64,000 bases of DNA, taken from positions 62,001 through 126,000 of the forward strand of contig CAWGTZ010000018.1 in assembly GCA_963825555.1 (NCBI GenBank), in the 5' to 3' direction. The notes under the pieces were generated by a model that worked only from the letters and a program-made list of their open reading frames with translations, was not told the DNA's origin and did no database searches. This DNA is from JAGVSR01 sp963825555 (lineage in GTDB: Bacteria > Pseudomonadota > Alphaproteobacteria > Rhizobiales > Hyphomicrobiaceae). A program made the position numbers and the translations under genes. Within the stretch, counting starts at the first letter, position 1; each line of letters opens with the position of its first letter. Of this stretch, positions 1 to 9,653 are shown in pieces.

Positions 1-425
1 TGCCCGTCGTCGTCAACGGTGACATCGCGACGGTGGACGATGCGCGCCAGGCGCTCGCTGCGTCGGGCGCCGATGGCGTCATGGTCGGCCGTGGCGCCTA
101 TGGCGCACCCTGGCAGCCGGGCCGCATCGCGCAGGCGCTCGCTACGGGTGTCGATCCAGGTCCCCCCGACACCGAAACTCAAGGCCGAGTCGCGCGCGCT
201 CACGTTGCTGCAATGCTCGAGCACTACGGCCCGTTCCTCGGGCTCAGAAACGCGCGCAAGCACATCGGCTGGTATCTCCAAACGAGCGGATTGCCGGATG
301 AGCGCGTGCGCGCTTGGCGCAAGCGTCTGTGCACCGAGGAAAAGGCGGACGTGGCGCTCAAGGGCCTTGAAGAGGCTTACGGGGAGGCGTTCGAGACGTC
401 AAAGTCAGGGAAGTGTGCCGCATGA
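1..425 (+). CDS. dusB: tRNA-dihydrouridine synthase, 3' part (DusB/NifR3 type)
   Basis: This is the C-terminal part of a tRNA-dihydrouridine synthase, the flavoenzyme that reduces specific uridines in tRNA. The 5' end lies before the window and the reading frame enters at base 3. The visible N-terminal stretch PVVVNGDI, followed by GADGVMVGRGAYGAPW, is the C-terminal half of the Dus TIM barrel, including the phosphate-binding part of the FMN site. The last 80 or so residues are the helical tRNA-binding domain. The stop codon overlaps the ntrB start as ATGA at 422-425, so the two are translationally coupled. The nifR3-ntrB-ntrC order is classical in alphaproteobacteria and supports the DusB/NifR3 assignment. 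Confidence 0.9.
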   Translation, partial: PVVVNGDIATVDDARQALAASGADGVMVGRGAYGAPWQPGRIAQALATGVDPGPPDTETQGRVARAHVAAMLEHYGPFLGLRNARKHIGWYLQTSGLPDERVRAWRKRLCTEEKADVALKGLEEAYGEAFETSKSGKCAA

Positions 426-1564
426 CCGAGTTGTCCACCAAGTCGCGATCACGCGCGCCCGTTGCCGGTGAGCAGCCTGTCGAACTCGATCTGCTCCTCT
501 ATGCGCTGCCGCACCCCATCCTGGTGCTGGGCGAACGCAACTCGATCATCTTTGCCAATGCTGCCGCCGAAGCCTTCCTCTCGACGAGTATCGCCGTCCT
601 GAAGCGCCTGACGCTCGACGACGTGCTGGCTTTCGGCTGTCCGCTGCTCACGCTCCTCGATCAGGTGCGCAGTTCAGGCGCCACCGTGAACGAGTACGGC
701 GTGGAGATGCACGCTCCGAAGTTTCTCGTGCCCAAGCTCGTAGATGTGCACGCGGGTCCCTTCCCGGATCGCCCCGGGCACATCCTCCTCATGATCCAGC
801 AGCGAAACATGGCGCAGATGATCGAGCGCCAGTTCACCCATCGTGCGGCCGCCCGCACCGTATCGGGCATGGCTGCCGTGCTGGCCCACGAGATCAAGAA
901 CCCGCTATCGGGCATCCGCGGGGCCGCCCAGCTTTTGGAGCCGGGTCTTAGGGACGACGATCGCGCGCTTACCCAGCTCATCTGCGCCGAGACCGATCGC
1001 ATCCGCAATCTGGTGGACCGCATGGAGGTCTTTGGCGACGAGCGCCCGCTGACGAAAGAACCCGTCAACATCCACGACGTCCTGAATCATGTCCGACGTC
1101 TTGCCGAAACGGGCTTCGCGCGCGGGATCCGTTTCGTTGAAGACTATGACCCGTCGCTTCCGCCCGTGCTTGGCAACCGCGACAAGCTCGTGCAGGCCAT
1201 TCTCAATCTCGTGAAGAATGCCGCCGAGGCCGCCTCCGAAAGCCCCGATCAGGGCCGTATCGTCCTGACCACGGCATTCCGGCCGGGCGTGCGCCTTTCC
1301 GTGCCTGGCTCCGGAACGCGCGTCAGCCTGCCGCTTCTCATCCAGATCGAAGACAACGGGAACGGCGTACCCGAGCATCTGCGCCCCCATCTCTTCGATC
1401 CGTTCGTCACCACCAAACACAACGGAACCGGACTGGGCCTTGCGCTGGTTGCCAAGATCATCGGCGATCACGGCGGGATCATCGAGTACGACGGCGAGCC
1501 GCGCCGGACCATTTTCCGCGTTCTTCTGCCTATGCATGAGACACGTCGCGCGGATGCGACTTAA
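422..1564 (+). CDS. ntrB: Nitrogen regulation sensor histidine kinase NtrB
   Basis: Soluble histidine kinase/phosphatase that phosphorylates NtrC in response to nitrogen status, normally under PII control. A PAS-like region covers about residues 20-125. The H-box is VLAHEIKNPLSG with the phospho-accepting His at 156. The HATPase domain follows, with NLVKNAAEA (N box), DNGNGVP (G1) and GTGLGLAL (G2). There is no membrane segment. I chose ATG at 422, which overlaps the dusB stop and has CAGGGA upstream. A GTG at 413 in the same frame would add three residues. The length of 380 aa is normal for the family. It is followed after 15 bp by ntrC. Confidence 0.95.
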   Translation: MTELSTKSRSRAPVAGEQPVELDLLLYALPHPILVLGERNSIIFANAAAEAFLSTSIAVLKRLTLDDVLAFGCPLLTLLDQVRSSGATVNEYGVEMHAPKFLVPKLVDVHAGPFPDRPGHILLMIQQRNMAQMIERQFTHRAAARTVSGMAAVLAHEIKNPLSGIRGAAQLLEPGLRDDDRALTQLICAETDRIRNLVDRMEVFGDERPLTKEPVNIHDVLNHVRRLAETGFARGIRFVEDYDPSLPPVLGNRDKLVQAILNLVKNAAEAASESPDQGRIVLTTAFRPGVRLSVPGSGTRVSLPLLIQIEDNGNGVPEHLRPHLFDPFVTTKHNGTGLGLALVAKIIGDHGGIIEYDGEPRRTIFRVLLPMHETRRADAT

Positions 1565-1579
1565 GGAGCACAAGACCAG

Positions 1580-3025
1580 ATGGCGCGTGGAACAATTCTG
1601 ATTGCGGACGACGATACGGCCATCCGCACCGTGCTGAACCAGGCTCTGGCCAGAGCGGGTTACGCGCCGCGGGCCACGGGTAACGCGGCGACGCTGTGGC
1701 GCTGGGTCAGCCAGGGTGAGGGCGACGTCGTCATCACCGACGTCGTCATGCCCGATGAGAATGCCTTCGACCTGATCCCGCGCATCAAGAAGCTGAGGCC
1801 GGATCTGCCCATCATCGTCATGAGCGCGCAGAACACGCTGATGACGGCGCTGACGGCGGCCGAGAAGGGTGCCTACGAGTATCTGCCCAAGCCATTCGAT
1901 CTGGCAGAGGTCGTCTCCGTTGTCTCGCGCGCCCTCGCCGCGCCCGGCCGCAAGCCCCAGCGCGGGGCAGAGATGGCCGACGGCGAGGAACTGCCGCTCA
2001 TCGGCCGATCGCCCGCCATGCAGGAGATCTATCGCGCGCTCGCCCGCCTGACGCAGACCGAACTCACCATCATGATCTCGGGGGAGAGCGGCACAGGCAA
2101 GGAGCTCGTTGCGCGCGTGCTGCACGATCATGGCAAGCGCCGCCAGGGGCCGTTCGTGGCGATCAATATGGCCGCCATTCCACGCGAGTTGATCGAGAGC
2201 GAGTTGTTTGGTCACGAGAAGGGGGCCTTCACGGGAGCGCAGCAGCGGACACAGGGCCGCTTCGAGCAGGCCGAGGGCGGCACGCTCTTTCTGGACGAGA
2301 TCGGCGACATGCCGCTGGAGGCGCAAACGCGTCTGCTCCGAGTGTTGCAGCAAGGCGAATACACCACAGTCGGCGGGCGCACGCCCATCCGTACCAACGT
2401 GCGCATTATTGCCGCCACGCACCGCGATCTGCGCTCGCAGATCCACCAGGGTCTCTTCCGCGAAGACCTTTTCTATCGCCTCAACGTCGTGCCCGTGCGC
2501 CTGCCACCCCTTCGCGAGCGCACCGAGGACATCGGTGACCTGACGCGTCACTTCCTGCGGCAGGCGGCGCGCGAAGGTCTAGGCCAGAAGTCGATCGAGC
2601 AGGCTGCGATCGATCGCCTTAAGCAGCATCCCTGGCCCGGCAACGTGCGCGAGTTGGAAAACTTCGTGCGCCGCGTCGCAGCACTACATACGCAGGATCT
2701 CATCACGGCATCGATCATCGAGCAGGAGCTTTCCGAAGCGGCCCCGGTGCGCACGCCAGCCGCCTCTGCCAATGCCAAGGATCTGTCGGAGTTGGTCGAG
2801 CGCCACCTGGCCGGCTATTTTGCCGAATTCAACAACGAGCTGCCGCCCCCGGGGCTTTATGACCGGGTCATTCGGCAGGTGGAGTATCCGCTGCTGTCGG
2901 CGGCGCTGGCGGCCACCCGGGGCAACCAGATCCGGGCCGCAGAGCTTCTGGGACTGAACCGGAACACGTTGCGCAGCCGCATAAAGGAACTGAATATCAA
3001 GGTCTTTCGCACGCCACTGTCGTGA
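1580..3025 (+). CDS. ntrC: Nitrogen regulation response regulator NtrC
   Basis: Sigma-54-dependent transcription activator for nitrogen assimilation genes and partner of NtrB. The receiver domain has the phosphorylatable Asp at 54 (VITDVVMPDE). The AAA+ domain starts with Walker A GESGTGKE at 168 and has the intact sigma-54 contact loop GAFTGA at 215-220, then the Walker B region FLDEIGDMP. The C-terminal Fis-type helix-turn-helix includes AAELLGLNRNTLRSRIKEL. The length of 481 aa is normal. The start is preceded by TTAAGGAGCACAAGACCAG, a strong ribosome-binding site. A 266-bp gap follows before ntrY, so ntrYX may have its own promoter. Confidence 0.97.
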   Translation: MARGTILIADDDTAIRTVLNQALARAGYAPRATGNAATLWRWVSQGEGDVVITDVVMPDENAFDLIPRIKKLRPDLPIIVMSAQNTLMTALTAAEKGAYEYLPKPFDLAEVVSVVSRALAAPGRKPQRGAEMADGEELPLIGRSPAMQEIYRALARLTQTELTIMISGESGTGKELVARVLHDHGKRRQGPFVAINMAAIPRELIESELFGHEKGAFTGAQQRTQGRFEQAEGGTLFLDEIGDMPLEAQTRLLRVLQQGEYTTVGGRTPIRTNVRIIAATHRDLRSQIHQGLFREDLFYRLNVVPVRLPPLRERTEDIGDLTRHFLRQAAREGLGQKSIEQAAIDRLKQHPWPGNVRELENFVRRVAALHTQDLITASIIEQELSEAAPVRTPAASANAKDLSELVERHLAGYFAEFNNELPPPGLYDRVIRQVEYPLLSAALAATRGNQIRAAELLGLNRNTLRSRIKELNIKVFRTPLS

Positions 3026-3291
3026 CGATGTGAGCCAGAACTGCATCACTTTTCGGTTCCTTATTGACGGGCTTGTCGCGAAAATGTCACAGTCCAATGT
3101 CTTTCGTGACTGAGGCGCTGCAGCCTCGAGCTTGAACCGTGGCGATTGCGCCGCGGTCGTGGTTTCGGCGCCGATGGTTGGATGCTTAAGAGGCCCAACC
3201 ACTGACGGCTCAGGAAGCGAAAAGAGGGGGCGGCCCGGGTCGCGAGAGGGAAACCTCACACGCGATCCATGGGGTTCCATTCCGGCAGGTT

Positions 3292-5613
3292 ATGGCAACA
3301 GCGAAGTTCAAGGCGTTCTTTACCGGACCGGTGGATGGCACCGAGGCGCCTGTCCTCGACGCCAGCGAACGCGCGTTCTGGATCGGCCTGATCACGGTCG
3401 TGCTGTCCGTCATCTCCGGGCTCGCCACCTATCTCATCCTGACAGGTCTCACGCCGATTACGCCCAGCGACGAGGTCGTGCTCGGTGCGCTTCTCATCAA
3501 CATCGCGCTCATCGTGGCGATGATCATCATTCTCGGCTGGCAGGGATATGGACTTTGGCGAGCCTGGCGGGCCGAGGTGCCGGGTTCACGCCTCCACGTG
3601 CGTATCGTGGGGCTGTTCTCAATCATCGCGGCGCTGCCCGCGATCGTGCTCGCCCTGGCTGCGACCACCACGTTCTCGCGCGCCATCGACAGTTGGTTCA
3701 CTGGCCGCACGCGCGCCATCATCGAAAACTCGGTCGAGGTCGCGCAATCCTATCTGCAGGAGCATGGGCAGGTGATCCGCACCGATGTCGCCAACATGGC
3801 GCGCGACATCGATGCGGCGGCCGACGACATCGTCGACGATCCGGTAGCGCTGAAGCAGCTGTTGATCGCTCAGGCCGGCCTGCGGGACCTTGGCAGCGCC
3901 TGGCTCGTCTCGGGCAGCGGCCAGCTGCTCATGTCCGCATTCGACGACAAGAGCGAGCCCTTCGTTGCTCCTCCTCCCGCCGCGATCGCGGAGGCAGAGA
4001 AAGGGCAGATCGCTATCATCAAGTCCCTGGAACGGGCGCGGATAGCGGCGCTAGCGAAGTTGGCGCGGTTTCAGGGCCAGTACCTTCTGGTGGCGCGCGC
4101 GGTTAGCTCAAAGGTGATGCGGCATTTGCAGCGCACCGAGCAGAACGTCGACGAGTACAACCATCTGCGGCAAGCGCGGGGCGGTCTGAAGCTCGCCCAC
4201 GGCCTCATGTACACGATGATCTCCATGACGGCGCTGCTTGCCGCCATTTGGACCGGCCTTTGGTTCGCGGGCCGCTTCGTAGCGCCTATCCGCCGACTTA
4301 TCGCCGGTGCCCTGGAAGTCTCCACCGGCAATCTCGAAGTGGAGCTGCCAGAAAAGCGCGGGGAGGGCGATCTGCGGCGTCTGTCGCATACCTTCAACAC
4401 CATGACGCGGGAACTGAAGCGCCAGCGGGACGCACTGGTGTCCGCCAACGATCAGCTCACCGAGCGCGGAAGTTTCATCGAAGCCGTGCTCGCGGGCGTG
4501 TCGTCGGGCATCATCGGTCTCGACAGCGAAGGGCGCATCACGCTCGTTTCGCGATCCGCCCAGCAGCTCCTGGATGTGAACGAGGACGATCTCGTTGGCA
4601 AACCGCTCGCCCAGGCATTGCCTGCATTCGCCCCCGTCATCGCGGCTTCCGAAGAATCGACGATCAAGGCCAAGGCGTCGCACGAGATCCGCTTCGTGGT
4701 CGGCAACGATGAACGCACGTTCTCCGCCCGCGTCACCGAGGAAGCCTCCCGCCCCGGCGCTGTCGGATCGGTCGTCACCTTCGACGACATCTCGGAACTC
4801 GTCGCCGCCCAGCGCACTTCCGCCTGGGGCGACGTGGCCCGGCGCATTGCGCACGAGATCAAGAACCCGCTCACTCCGATCATCCTCTCCGCCGAGCGCA
4901 TCCGCCGCAAGTACGGCAAGGTCATCGTCGAGGACCGGGAAACGTTCGAGAAGCTCACGGCCACGATCGAGCGCCAGGCCGGCGACATCAAAACGATGGT
5001 GGACGAGTTCGCAGCCTTCGCACGCGTGCCCAAACCCGTGATGGAAGAGGGCGACCTGCGCGATGCGGTGCAGGAATCCGTCATCCTATTCCGCGAGGGG
5101 CACCCGGATGTCGGCTACGACCTGGTTATGCCTGATGAGCCGGTGAAGTCGTACTTCGACCGCCGCCTCATCACCCAGGCCGTCACCAACCTTGTAAAGA
5201 ATGCGACTGAGGCGGTGGAGAGCGCCGTGCAGGCGGGCCAGACCGAGCGCGGGCGGGTGGAGACGATCCTGCGTGTCCTGCCCGAGCGGCTCGAGATCGA
5301 TGTTATCGACAATGGCATCGGCTTGCCCAAGCAGAACCGGTCACGGCTTCTCGAACCCTACGTGACGACCAAGGGCTCGAAGGGCACGGGCCTCGGACTC
5401 GCCATTGTCCAGAAGATCACCGAGCAGCACGGCGGCGCCCTGTCGCTCGACGATGCGCCCGAGGCTCCCGACCGCAAGAGCGGGGCTCTCGTGCGGATTT
5501 CCATGCCACGTGCGGGCCGACCGCCCGTACGCCACGAGACTGATGAGACAAAAGAAGACAAGAGCGGCACGCCGGCGGCCAAAGAGGTCGCCGAGGTCAC
5601 CGCTCAAAGCTGA
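3292..5613 (+). CDS. ntrY: Membrane sensor histidine kinase NtrY
   Basis: Membrane-bound histidine kinase of the NtrY/NtrX system, linked in alphaproteobacteria to nitrogen or redox sensing. Three or so hydrophobic segments lie in residues 20-120, then an extracytoplasmic region of about 150 residues, and another membrane segment near 310-330. HAMP, PAS, HisKA (H-box IAHEIKNPLTP, His at 521) and HATPase domains follow, with NLVKNATEA, DNGIGLP and GTGLGLAI. The length of 773 aa fits the family. ATG 3292 is preceded closely by GGCAGG. ntrX begins 21 bp downstream, so the two form an operon. Confidence 0.95.
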   Translation: MATAKFKAFFTGPVDGTEAPVLDASERAFWIGLITVVLSVISGLATYLILTGLTPITPSDEVVLGALLINIALIVAMIIILGWQGYGLWRAWRAEVPGSRLHVRIVGLFSIIAALPAIVLALAATTTFSRAIDSWFTGRTRAIIENSVEVAQSYLQEHGQVIRTDVANMARDIDAAADDIVDDPVALKQLLIAQAGLRDLGSAWLVSGSGQLLMSAFDDKSEPFVAPPPAAIAEAEKGQIAIIKSLERARIAALAKLARFQGQYLLVARAVSSKVMRHLQRTEQNVDEYNHLRQARGGLKLAHGLMYTMISMTALLAAIWTGLWFAGRFVAPIRRLIAGALEVSTGNLEVELPEKRGEGDLRRLSHTFNTMTRELKRQRDALVSANDQLTERGSFIEAVLAGVSSGIIGLDSEGRITLVSRSAQQLLDVNEDDLVGKPLAQALPAFAPVIAASEESTIKAKASHEIRFVVGNDERTFSARVTEEASRPGAVGSVVTFDDISELVAAQRTSAWGDVARRIAHEIKNPLTPIILSAERIRRKYGKVIVEDRETFEKLTATIERQAGDIKTMVDEFAAFARVPKPVMEEGDLRDAVQESVILFREGHPDVGYDLVMPDEPVKSYFDRRLITQAVTNLVKNATEAVESAVQAGQTERGRVETILRVLPERLEIDVIDNGIGLPKQNRSRLLEPYVTTKGSKGTGLGLAIVQKITEQHGGALSLDDAPEAPDRKSGALVRISMPRAGRPPVRHETDETKEDKSGTPAAKEVAEVTAQS

Positions 5614-5634
5614 CGATCCCAAGAGGAGACATCG

Positions 5635-7032
5635 ATGGCAGCCGATATTCTGATCGTCGACGACGAGGCCGACATCCGCGAACTGGTCGCCGGCATTCTT
5701 GAAGACGAGGGGCACCAAACGCGCTTAGCGCGTGACAGCGACGAGGCTCTGCGCGCGATCGAGGAGCGGCGTCCAAATCTGGTCGTACTCGACATCTGGC
5801 TTCAAGGCAGCCGCCTGGATGGCCTGGAGGTGCTCTCTGTCATCAAGCGCACCTATCCGGAACTGCCCGTGGTCATCATCTCCGGCCACGGAAACATCGA
5901 GACGGCGGTAACGGCCATCAAGCGCGGCGCCTACGACTACATCGAGAAGCCGTTCAAGGCCGACCGCCTCGTGCTGGTTGCGCTGCGCGCGCTCGAAGCC
6001 TCGCAACTGAAGCGCGAGGTCAAGGAGCTGCGCGAGCGCTCCACCGTCTCCGCTGAAATGATCGGCAAATCTGCCGCCATCAATCAGCTGAAAGGCCAGA
6101 TCGATCGGCTCGCTCCGACCAACAGCCGTATTCTCATCCGTGGTTCGTCAGGCACCGGCAAGGAACTCGCCGCCCGTGTCATCCATCTCAAATCGCGCCG
6201 TGCGGATGCCCCGTTCGTCGTACTCAACGCCGCTGCCATGGCGCCGGAGCGGGTCGAGGAAGAACTCTTCGGCACCGAGGATCGCACCGGGGGACCGCGC
6301 AAGGTCGGGGCTCTGGAGGAATCCCACGGAGGAACGCTCTATATCGACGAGGTGGCCGATATGCCGCTGGAGACGCAGGGCAAGGTACTGCGTGTCCTCG
6401 TCGAACAGAAGTTTCAGCGCATCGGCGGCACGCAGAAGGTGTCGGTCGACGCGCGCATCATCTCCTCCACCAGCCGCGACCTTGAGCGGGAGATGGGCGA
6501 GGGCCGCTTCCGCGAGGATCTCTACCATCGCCTCAACGTGGTGCCGCTGCGCGTGCCGAGCCTCGCCGAGCGGCGCGAGGACATCCCCGACCTCATACAG
6601 TACTTCATCACACAGCTCTCGCAGGCATCCGGGCTCGCCCCCCGGCGCATCGGCGAGGACGCGATTGCAGTGCTCCAGGCCCACGACTGGCCGGGCAACG
6701 TGCGCGAACTGAGGAACAACATCGAGCGCCTCATGATCCTCGCTGGCGGTGACCCGAACACGGTGATCACTGCGGAGATGCTGCCCGAGGAGATCGGCTC
6801 GAACGTGCCGCTGCCGGTGAATGGCGGGGCAGAGCACCTCATGTCGCTGCCGTTGCGCGAGGCGCGTGAGATCTTCGAGCGCGAATATCTGCTTGCCCAG
6901 ATCAACCGATTTGGCGGCAACATCTCGCGCACGGCCGAGTTTGTCGGCATGGAGCGCTCGGCGCTGCACCGCAAGCTTCGGGCGCTGGGCGTCTCGTCCG
7001 ACCAGCGCATCGGCGAGGGTCGCGCCATGTGA
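5635..7032 (+). CDS. ntrX: Response regulator NtrX (AAA+ domain without GAFTGA)
   Basis: Response regulator paired with NtrY. The receiver domain carries Asp at 53 (VVLDIWLQG). The AAA+ domain has Walker A GSSGTGKE and IDEVADMP, and a C-terminal Fis-type helix-turn-helix ends in FVGMERSALHRKLRALG. The stretch where NtrC has GHEKGAFTGAQ reads GTEDRTGGPRKVGALEE here, so the sigma-54 contact loop is absent. This suggests that NtrX does not remodel sigma-54 holoenzyme in the usual way and may act as a conventional DNA-binding regulator. ATG 5635 follows AAGAGGAGACATCG, a strong ribosome-binding site. The length of 465 aa is typical. Confidence 0.95.
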   Translation: MAADILIVDDEADIRELVAGILEDEGHQTRLARDSDEALRAIEERRPNLVVLDIWLQGSRLDGLEVLSVIKRTYPELPVVIISGHGNIETAVTAIKRGAYDYIEKPFKADRLVLVALRALEASQLKREVKELRERSTVSAEMIGKSAAINQLKGQIDRLAPTNSRILIRGSSGTGKELAARVIHLKSRRADAPFVVLNAAAMAPERVEEELFGTEDRTGGPRKVGALEESHGGTLYIDEVADMPLETQGKVLRVLVEQKFQRIGGTQKVSVDARIISSTSRDLEREMGEGRFREDLYHRLNVVPLRVPSLAERREDIPDLIQYFITQLSQASGLAPRRIGEDAIAVLQAHDWPGNVRELRNNIERLMILAGGDPNTVITAEMLPEEIGSNVPLPVNGGAEHLMSLPLREAREIFEREYLLAQINRFGGNISRTAEFVGMERSALHRKLRALGVSSDQRIGEGRAM

Positions 7033-7176
7033 GGCGTGTCTCACGCGGCTTTTGGACCGTTCGAGGGCCGGTTAACCCGGTGCTGACCGGGATAGGCTAA
7101 ACTAATTCCGGAGAAGCGGCAGCCGGACAGCGGCGCAGCTGCAACTTGAGATGAGGCCCGCGCGGCGGGGTCCGGC

Positions 7177-8553
7177 ATGAAGATCATCATCTGCGGCGCA
7201 GGACAGGTGGGCACTGGCATTGCCGAGCGTCTGGCCGCCGAAGGCAACGACATCTCGATCGTGGATGCCAGCCCCGAACTTGTCCAACGCGCCAATGACG
7301 TGCTGGAAGTGCGTGCGATCCAGGGTAACGCGGCTCATCCGGACGTGTTGGAGCGGGCCGGTGCCCGAGAAGCGGACATGTTGATTGCTGTCACGCTTCA
7401 CGACGAGGTCAACATGGTCGCCTGCCAAGCGGCTCATGCGTTGTTCGACATTCCCACCAAGATTGCCCGCGTGCGTGCACAGTCGTATTTCGATCCCGAA
7501 TGGTCGAAGCTGTTCGAGCGCGAGAACATGGCGATCGATCAGGTCATCTCGCCGGAGATCGAAGTCGGCCGCATGATCCTGCGCCGGTTAGAGACTCCCG
7601 GCGCGTTCGAGACGGTCATGTTCGCCGATCGCCACGCCGTTCTGCTCGGCATCGCGGCGGGACCCGAGTGTCCCGTGATTGACACGCCACTGACCCAGCT
7701 CGGGGGGCTCTTTCCCGACCTCAACGCCGCCATCGTCGCAATCGTGCGGGAGGGCGACCTCATCGTCGCTCACAGTAACGATCAGGTTCTTGTCGGCGAT
7801 GACGTCTACGTCATCGCGGACGTCAATCAGCTCGGTCGCGTCCTTCAGATCTTCGGCCATGAGGAAACTCAGGCCCGCCGCATCATCGTCGCCGGCGGTG
7901 GCAACATCGGCTACTACATCGCCCGCGCGATCGAACAGCGCGACCCCAACATGCGCATCAAGGTGATAGAGAACTCGCGCCAGCGTGCGGTCGAAATCGC
8001 CGAGAAGCTCGATCGGGCGGTCGTCTTGCACGGCTCGGCTTTGTCGGAGGACCTGCTGAGGGAAGCGGAGGCAGCCGCCACTGATACGCTCATCGCCGTG
8101 ACCAACGACGACCAAACCAACCTTCTCACCGCCGCGCTGGCCAAGCAGGTGGGCTGCAAGTCGTCGCTCTGCCTGCTCAACTCTGCGAACTACGCGCCAA
8201 TGATCAGGTCGCTCGGTATCGATGCGCAGATCAATCCCAAGGCCGTTACGGTCTCGCGCATTCTTCAGCATGTCCGCCGCGGGCGAATTCGGGGCGTGCA
8301 TACCATCCATAACGGCGCGGGTGAGGTGCTTGAGGCGGAAGTGCTCGAGACGTCGGGCCTCGTGGGTAAGTCCATTCGCGAGATCGGGCTCGGTGAGGGC
8401 GTTCGGTTCGGTGTGATCCTGCGTCAAGGCAAGCTCATCAAGCCGGATGGCGCCACCGAGTTCGAGGTGAACGATCGCGCCGTCCTGTTTGCCCGCGCCG
8501 ACTACGTGCGCCAGGTTGAACAGCTCTTCCGCGTCAGTCCCGATTACTTCTGA
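7177..8553 (+). CDS. trkA: Trk potassium-uptake regulatory protein TrkA
   Basis: Cytoplasmic nucleotide-binding subunit of the Trk K+ uptake system. There are two tandem RCK (TrkA-N plus TrkA-C) modules. The first starts with the Rossmann motif GAGQVGTGIAERLA near residue 7. The second has VAGGGNIGYYIARAIE near residue 235, and each is followed by a TrkA-C region. The length of 458 aa matches classical TrkA. No TrkH/TrkG channel gene is in the window. It lies 144 bp after ntrX and 25 bp before dat, a context often seen in Rhizobiales. Confidence 0.95.
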   Translation: MKIIICGAGQVGTGIAERLAAEGNDISIVDASPELVQRANDVLEVRAIQGNAAHPDVLERAGAREADMLIAVTLHDEVNMVACQAAHALFDIPTKIARVRAQSYFDPEWSKLFERENMAIDQVISPEIEVGRMILRRLETPGAFETVMFADRHAVLLGIAAGPECPVIDTPLTQLGGLFPDLNAAIVAIVREGDLIVAHSNDQVLVGDDVYVIADVNQLGRVLQIFGHEETQARRIIVAGGGNIGYYIARAIEQRDPNMRIKVIENSRQRAVEIAEKLDRAVVLHGSALSEDLLREAEAAATDTLIAVTNDDQTNLLTAALAKQVGCKSSLCLLNSANYAPMIRSLGIDAQINPKAVTVSRILQHVRRGRIRGVHTIHNGAGEVLEAEVLETSGLVGKSIREIGLGEGVRFGVILRQGKLIKPDGATEFEVNDRAVLFARADYVRQVEQLFRVSPDYF

Positions 8554-8578
8554 TCCGCCGTCGCCAAGAGGAGCCACC

Positions 8579-9442
8579 ATGGCGCGCATCGTGTACGTGA
8601 ACGGCCGCTATCTTCCCTACGCCGAGGCCGGGGTGCACGTGGAGGACCGTGGTTTTCAGTTCGCGGACGCCGTCTACGAGGTCTGCGAGGTGAAGGGTGG
8701 TGCGCTCGTTGATACAACCCGGCATCTGGCGCGGCTCGCCCGCTCCTTGAGCGAACTTCACATCCCAGCGCCCATGCCCGAGACGGCCTTGCGCCATGTG
8801 CTGCGCGAGACCATCCGGCGTAACCGGGTGCGCGACGGGCTCGTCTATCTCCAGGTCACGCGCGGGCATGCGCCGCGCGATTTCCTGTTCCCCGGCAAGG
8901 GCGGGGAACCGACGCTCGTGGTTGTTGCGCGCCGTCTTGATCCGGCGCAGATCTCGGCGAAGGCAAAAGCCGGCATCGCGGTGAAGAGCGTGCCCGACAA
9001 CCGCTGGGGCCGGTGTGACCTCAAAACGGTGATGCTGCTGCCGGCTGCGCTGGCGAAGGAGAGCGCGCGTCGCGACGGCGCCCAGGAGGCCTGGTTCGTC
9101 GATCGTGACGGATATGTGACGGAGGGTGCTTCCAGCAACGCCTGGATCGTGCGCCCGGACGGCTTCGTGCTCACACGTCCTCTCGATGGCTCGATCCTCG
9201 GCGGTGTCACGCGCGCAACGCTCATGGAAGTGCTGAAGGCACAGGGCGTTCCGGTGGAGGAGCGCCGGTTCACGATCGCCGAGGCGCAGCGGGCCCGGGA
9301 GGCTTTCGTCACGTCCGCTTCGGCTACCGTCATGCCCGTTGTGACGATCGACGGCGTGAAGGTTGCCGATGGCAAGCCGGGACCTCTAACGTTGCGCTTG
9401 AGAGACAAGTTCCACTCTCTGGCTGAATTGTTGGCAGTTTGA
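8579..9442 (+). CDS. dat: D-amino-acid aminotransferase (class IV PLP enzyme)
   Basis: Fold-type IV PLP transaminase that interconverts D-alanine and 2-oxoglutarate with pyruvate and D-glutamate. The PLP lysine is Lys149 in RWGRCDLKTV, and the cofactor region EGASSNAWIV and SILGGVTRATL follow, as in Bacillus D-amino-acid aminotransferase. I chose ATG 8579 because AAGAGGAG lies just upstream and the protein then begins MARIVYVNGRY as in relatives. A longer frame from 8489 would overlap trkA. The length of 287 aa is normal. Branched-chain or aminodeoxychorismate lyase activity cannot be fully excluded in this fold, but the RCDLK context favours Dat. Confidence 0.88.
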   Translation: MARIVYVNGRYLPYAEAGVHVEDRGFQFADAVYEVCEVKGGALVDTTRHLARLARSLSELHIPAPMPETALRHVLRETIRRNRVRDGLVYLQVTRGHAPRDFLFPGKGGEPTLVVVARRLDPAQISAKAKAGIAVKSVPDNRWGRCDLKTVMLLPAALAKESARRDGAQEAWFVDRDGYVTEGASSNAWIVRPDGFVLTRPLDGSILGGVTRATLMEVLKAQGVPVEERRFTIAEAQRAREAFVTSASATVMPVVTIDGVKVADGKPGPLTLRLRDKFHSLAELLAV

Positions 9443-9653
9443 TGAGCCTTTAACCGAAAGGGCGGGTTCAACATATCGCACGGGGGACCTCGTATTTTTG
9501 CTGCACCTGCGAAGCGAACGCGATATGCTGAATACTAGTTGCTGAGGAAATGACCTCTCGCAGAAACTGCCACTTTTGGAGACTTAGGCCGCGCGCCAAG
9601 GGGTGCGGCCTGACAAGAACAAGAACCGATAAAAACAAGCGGAAAGAAGAACA

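Noticed and set aside
905..2551. A 548-codon minus-strand frame across ntrB and ntrC
   Set aside because: It is antisense to two confident genes, has no domain or Shine-Dalgarno, and long antisense frames are common in GC-rich DNA.
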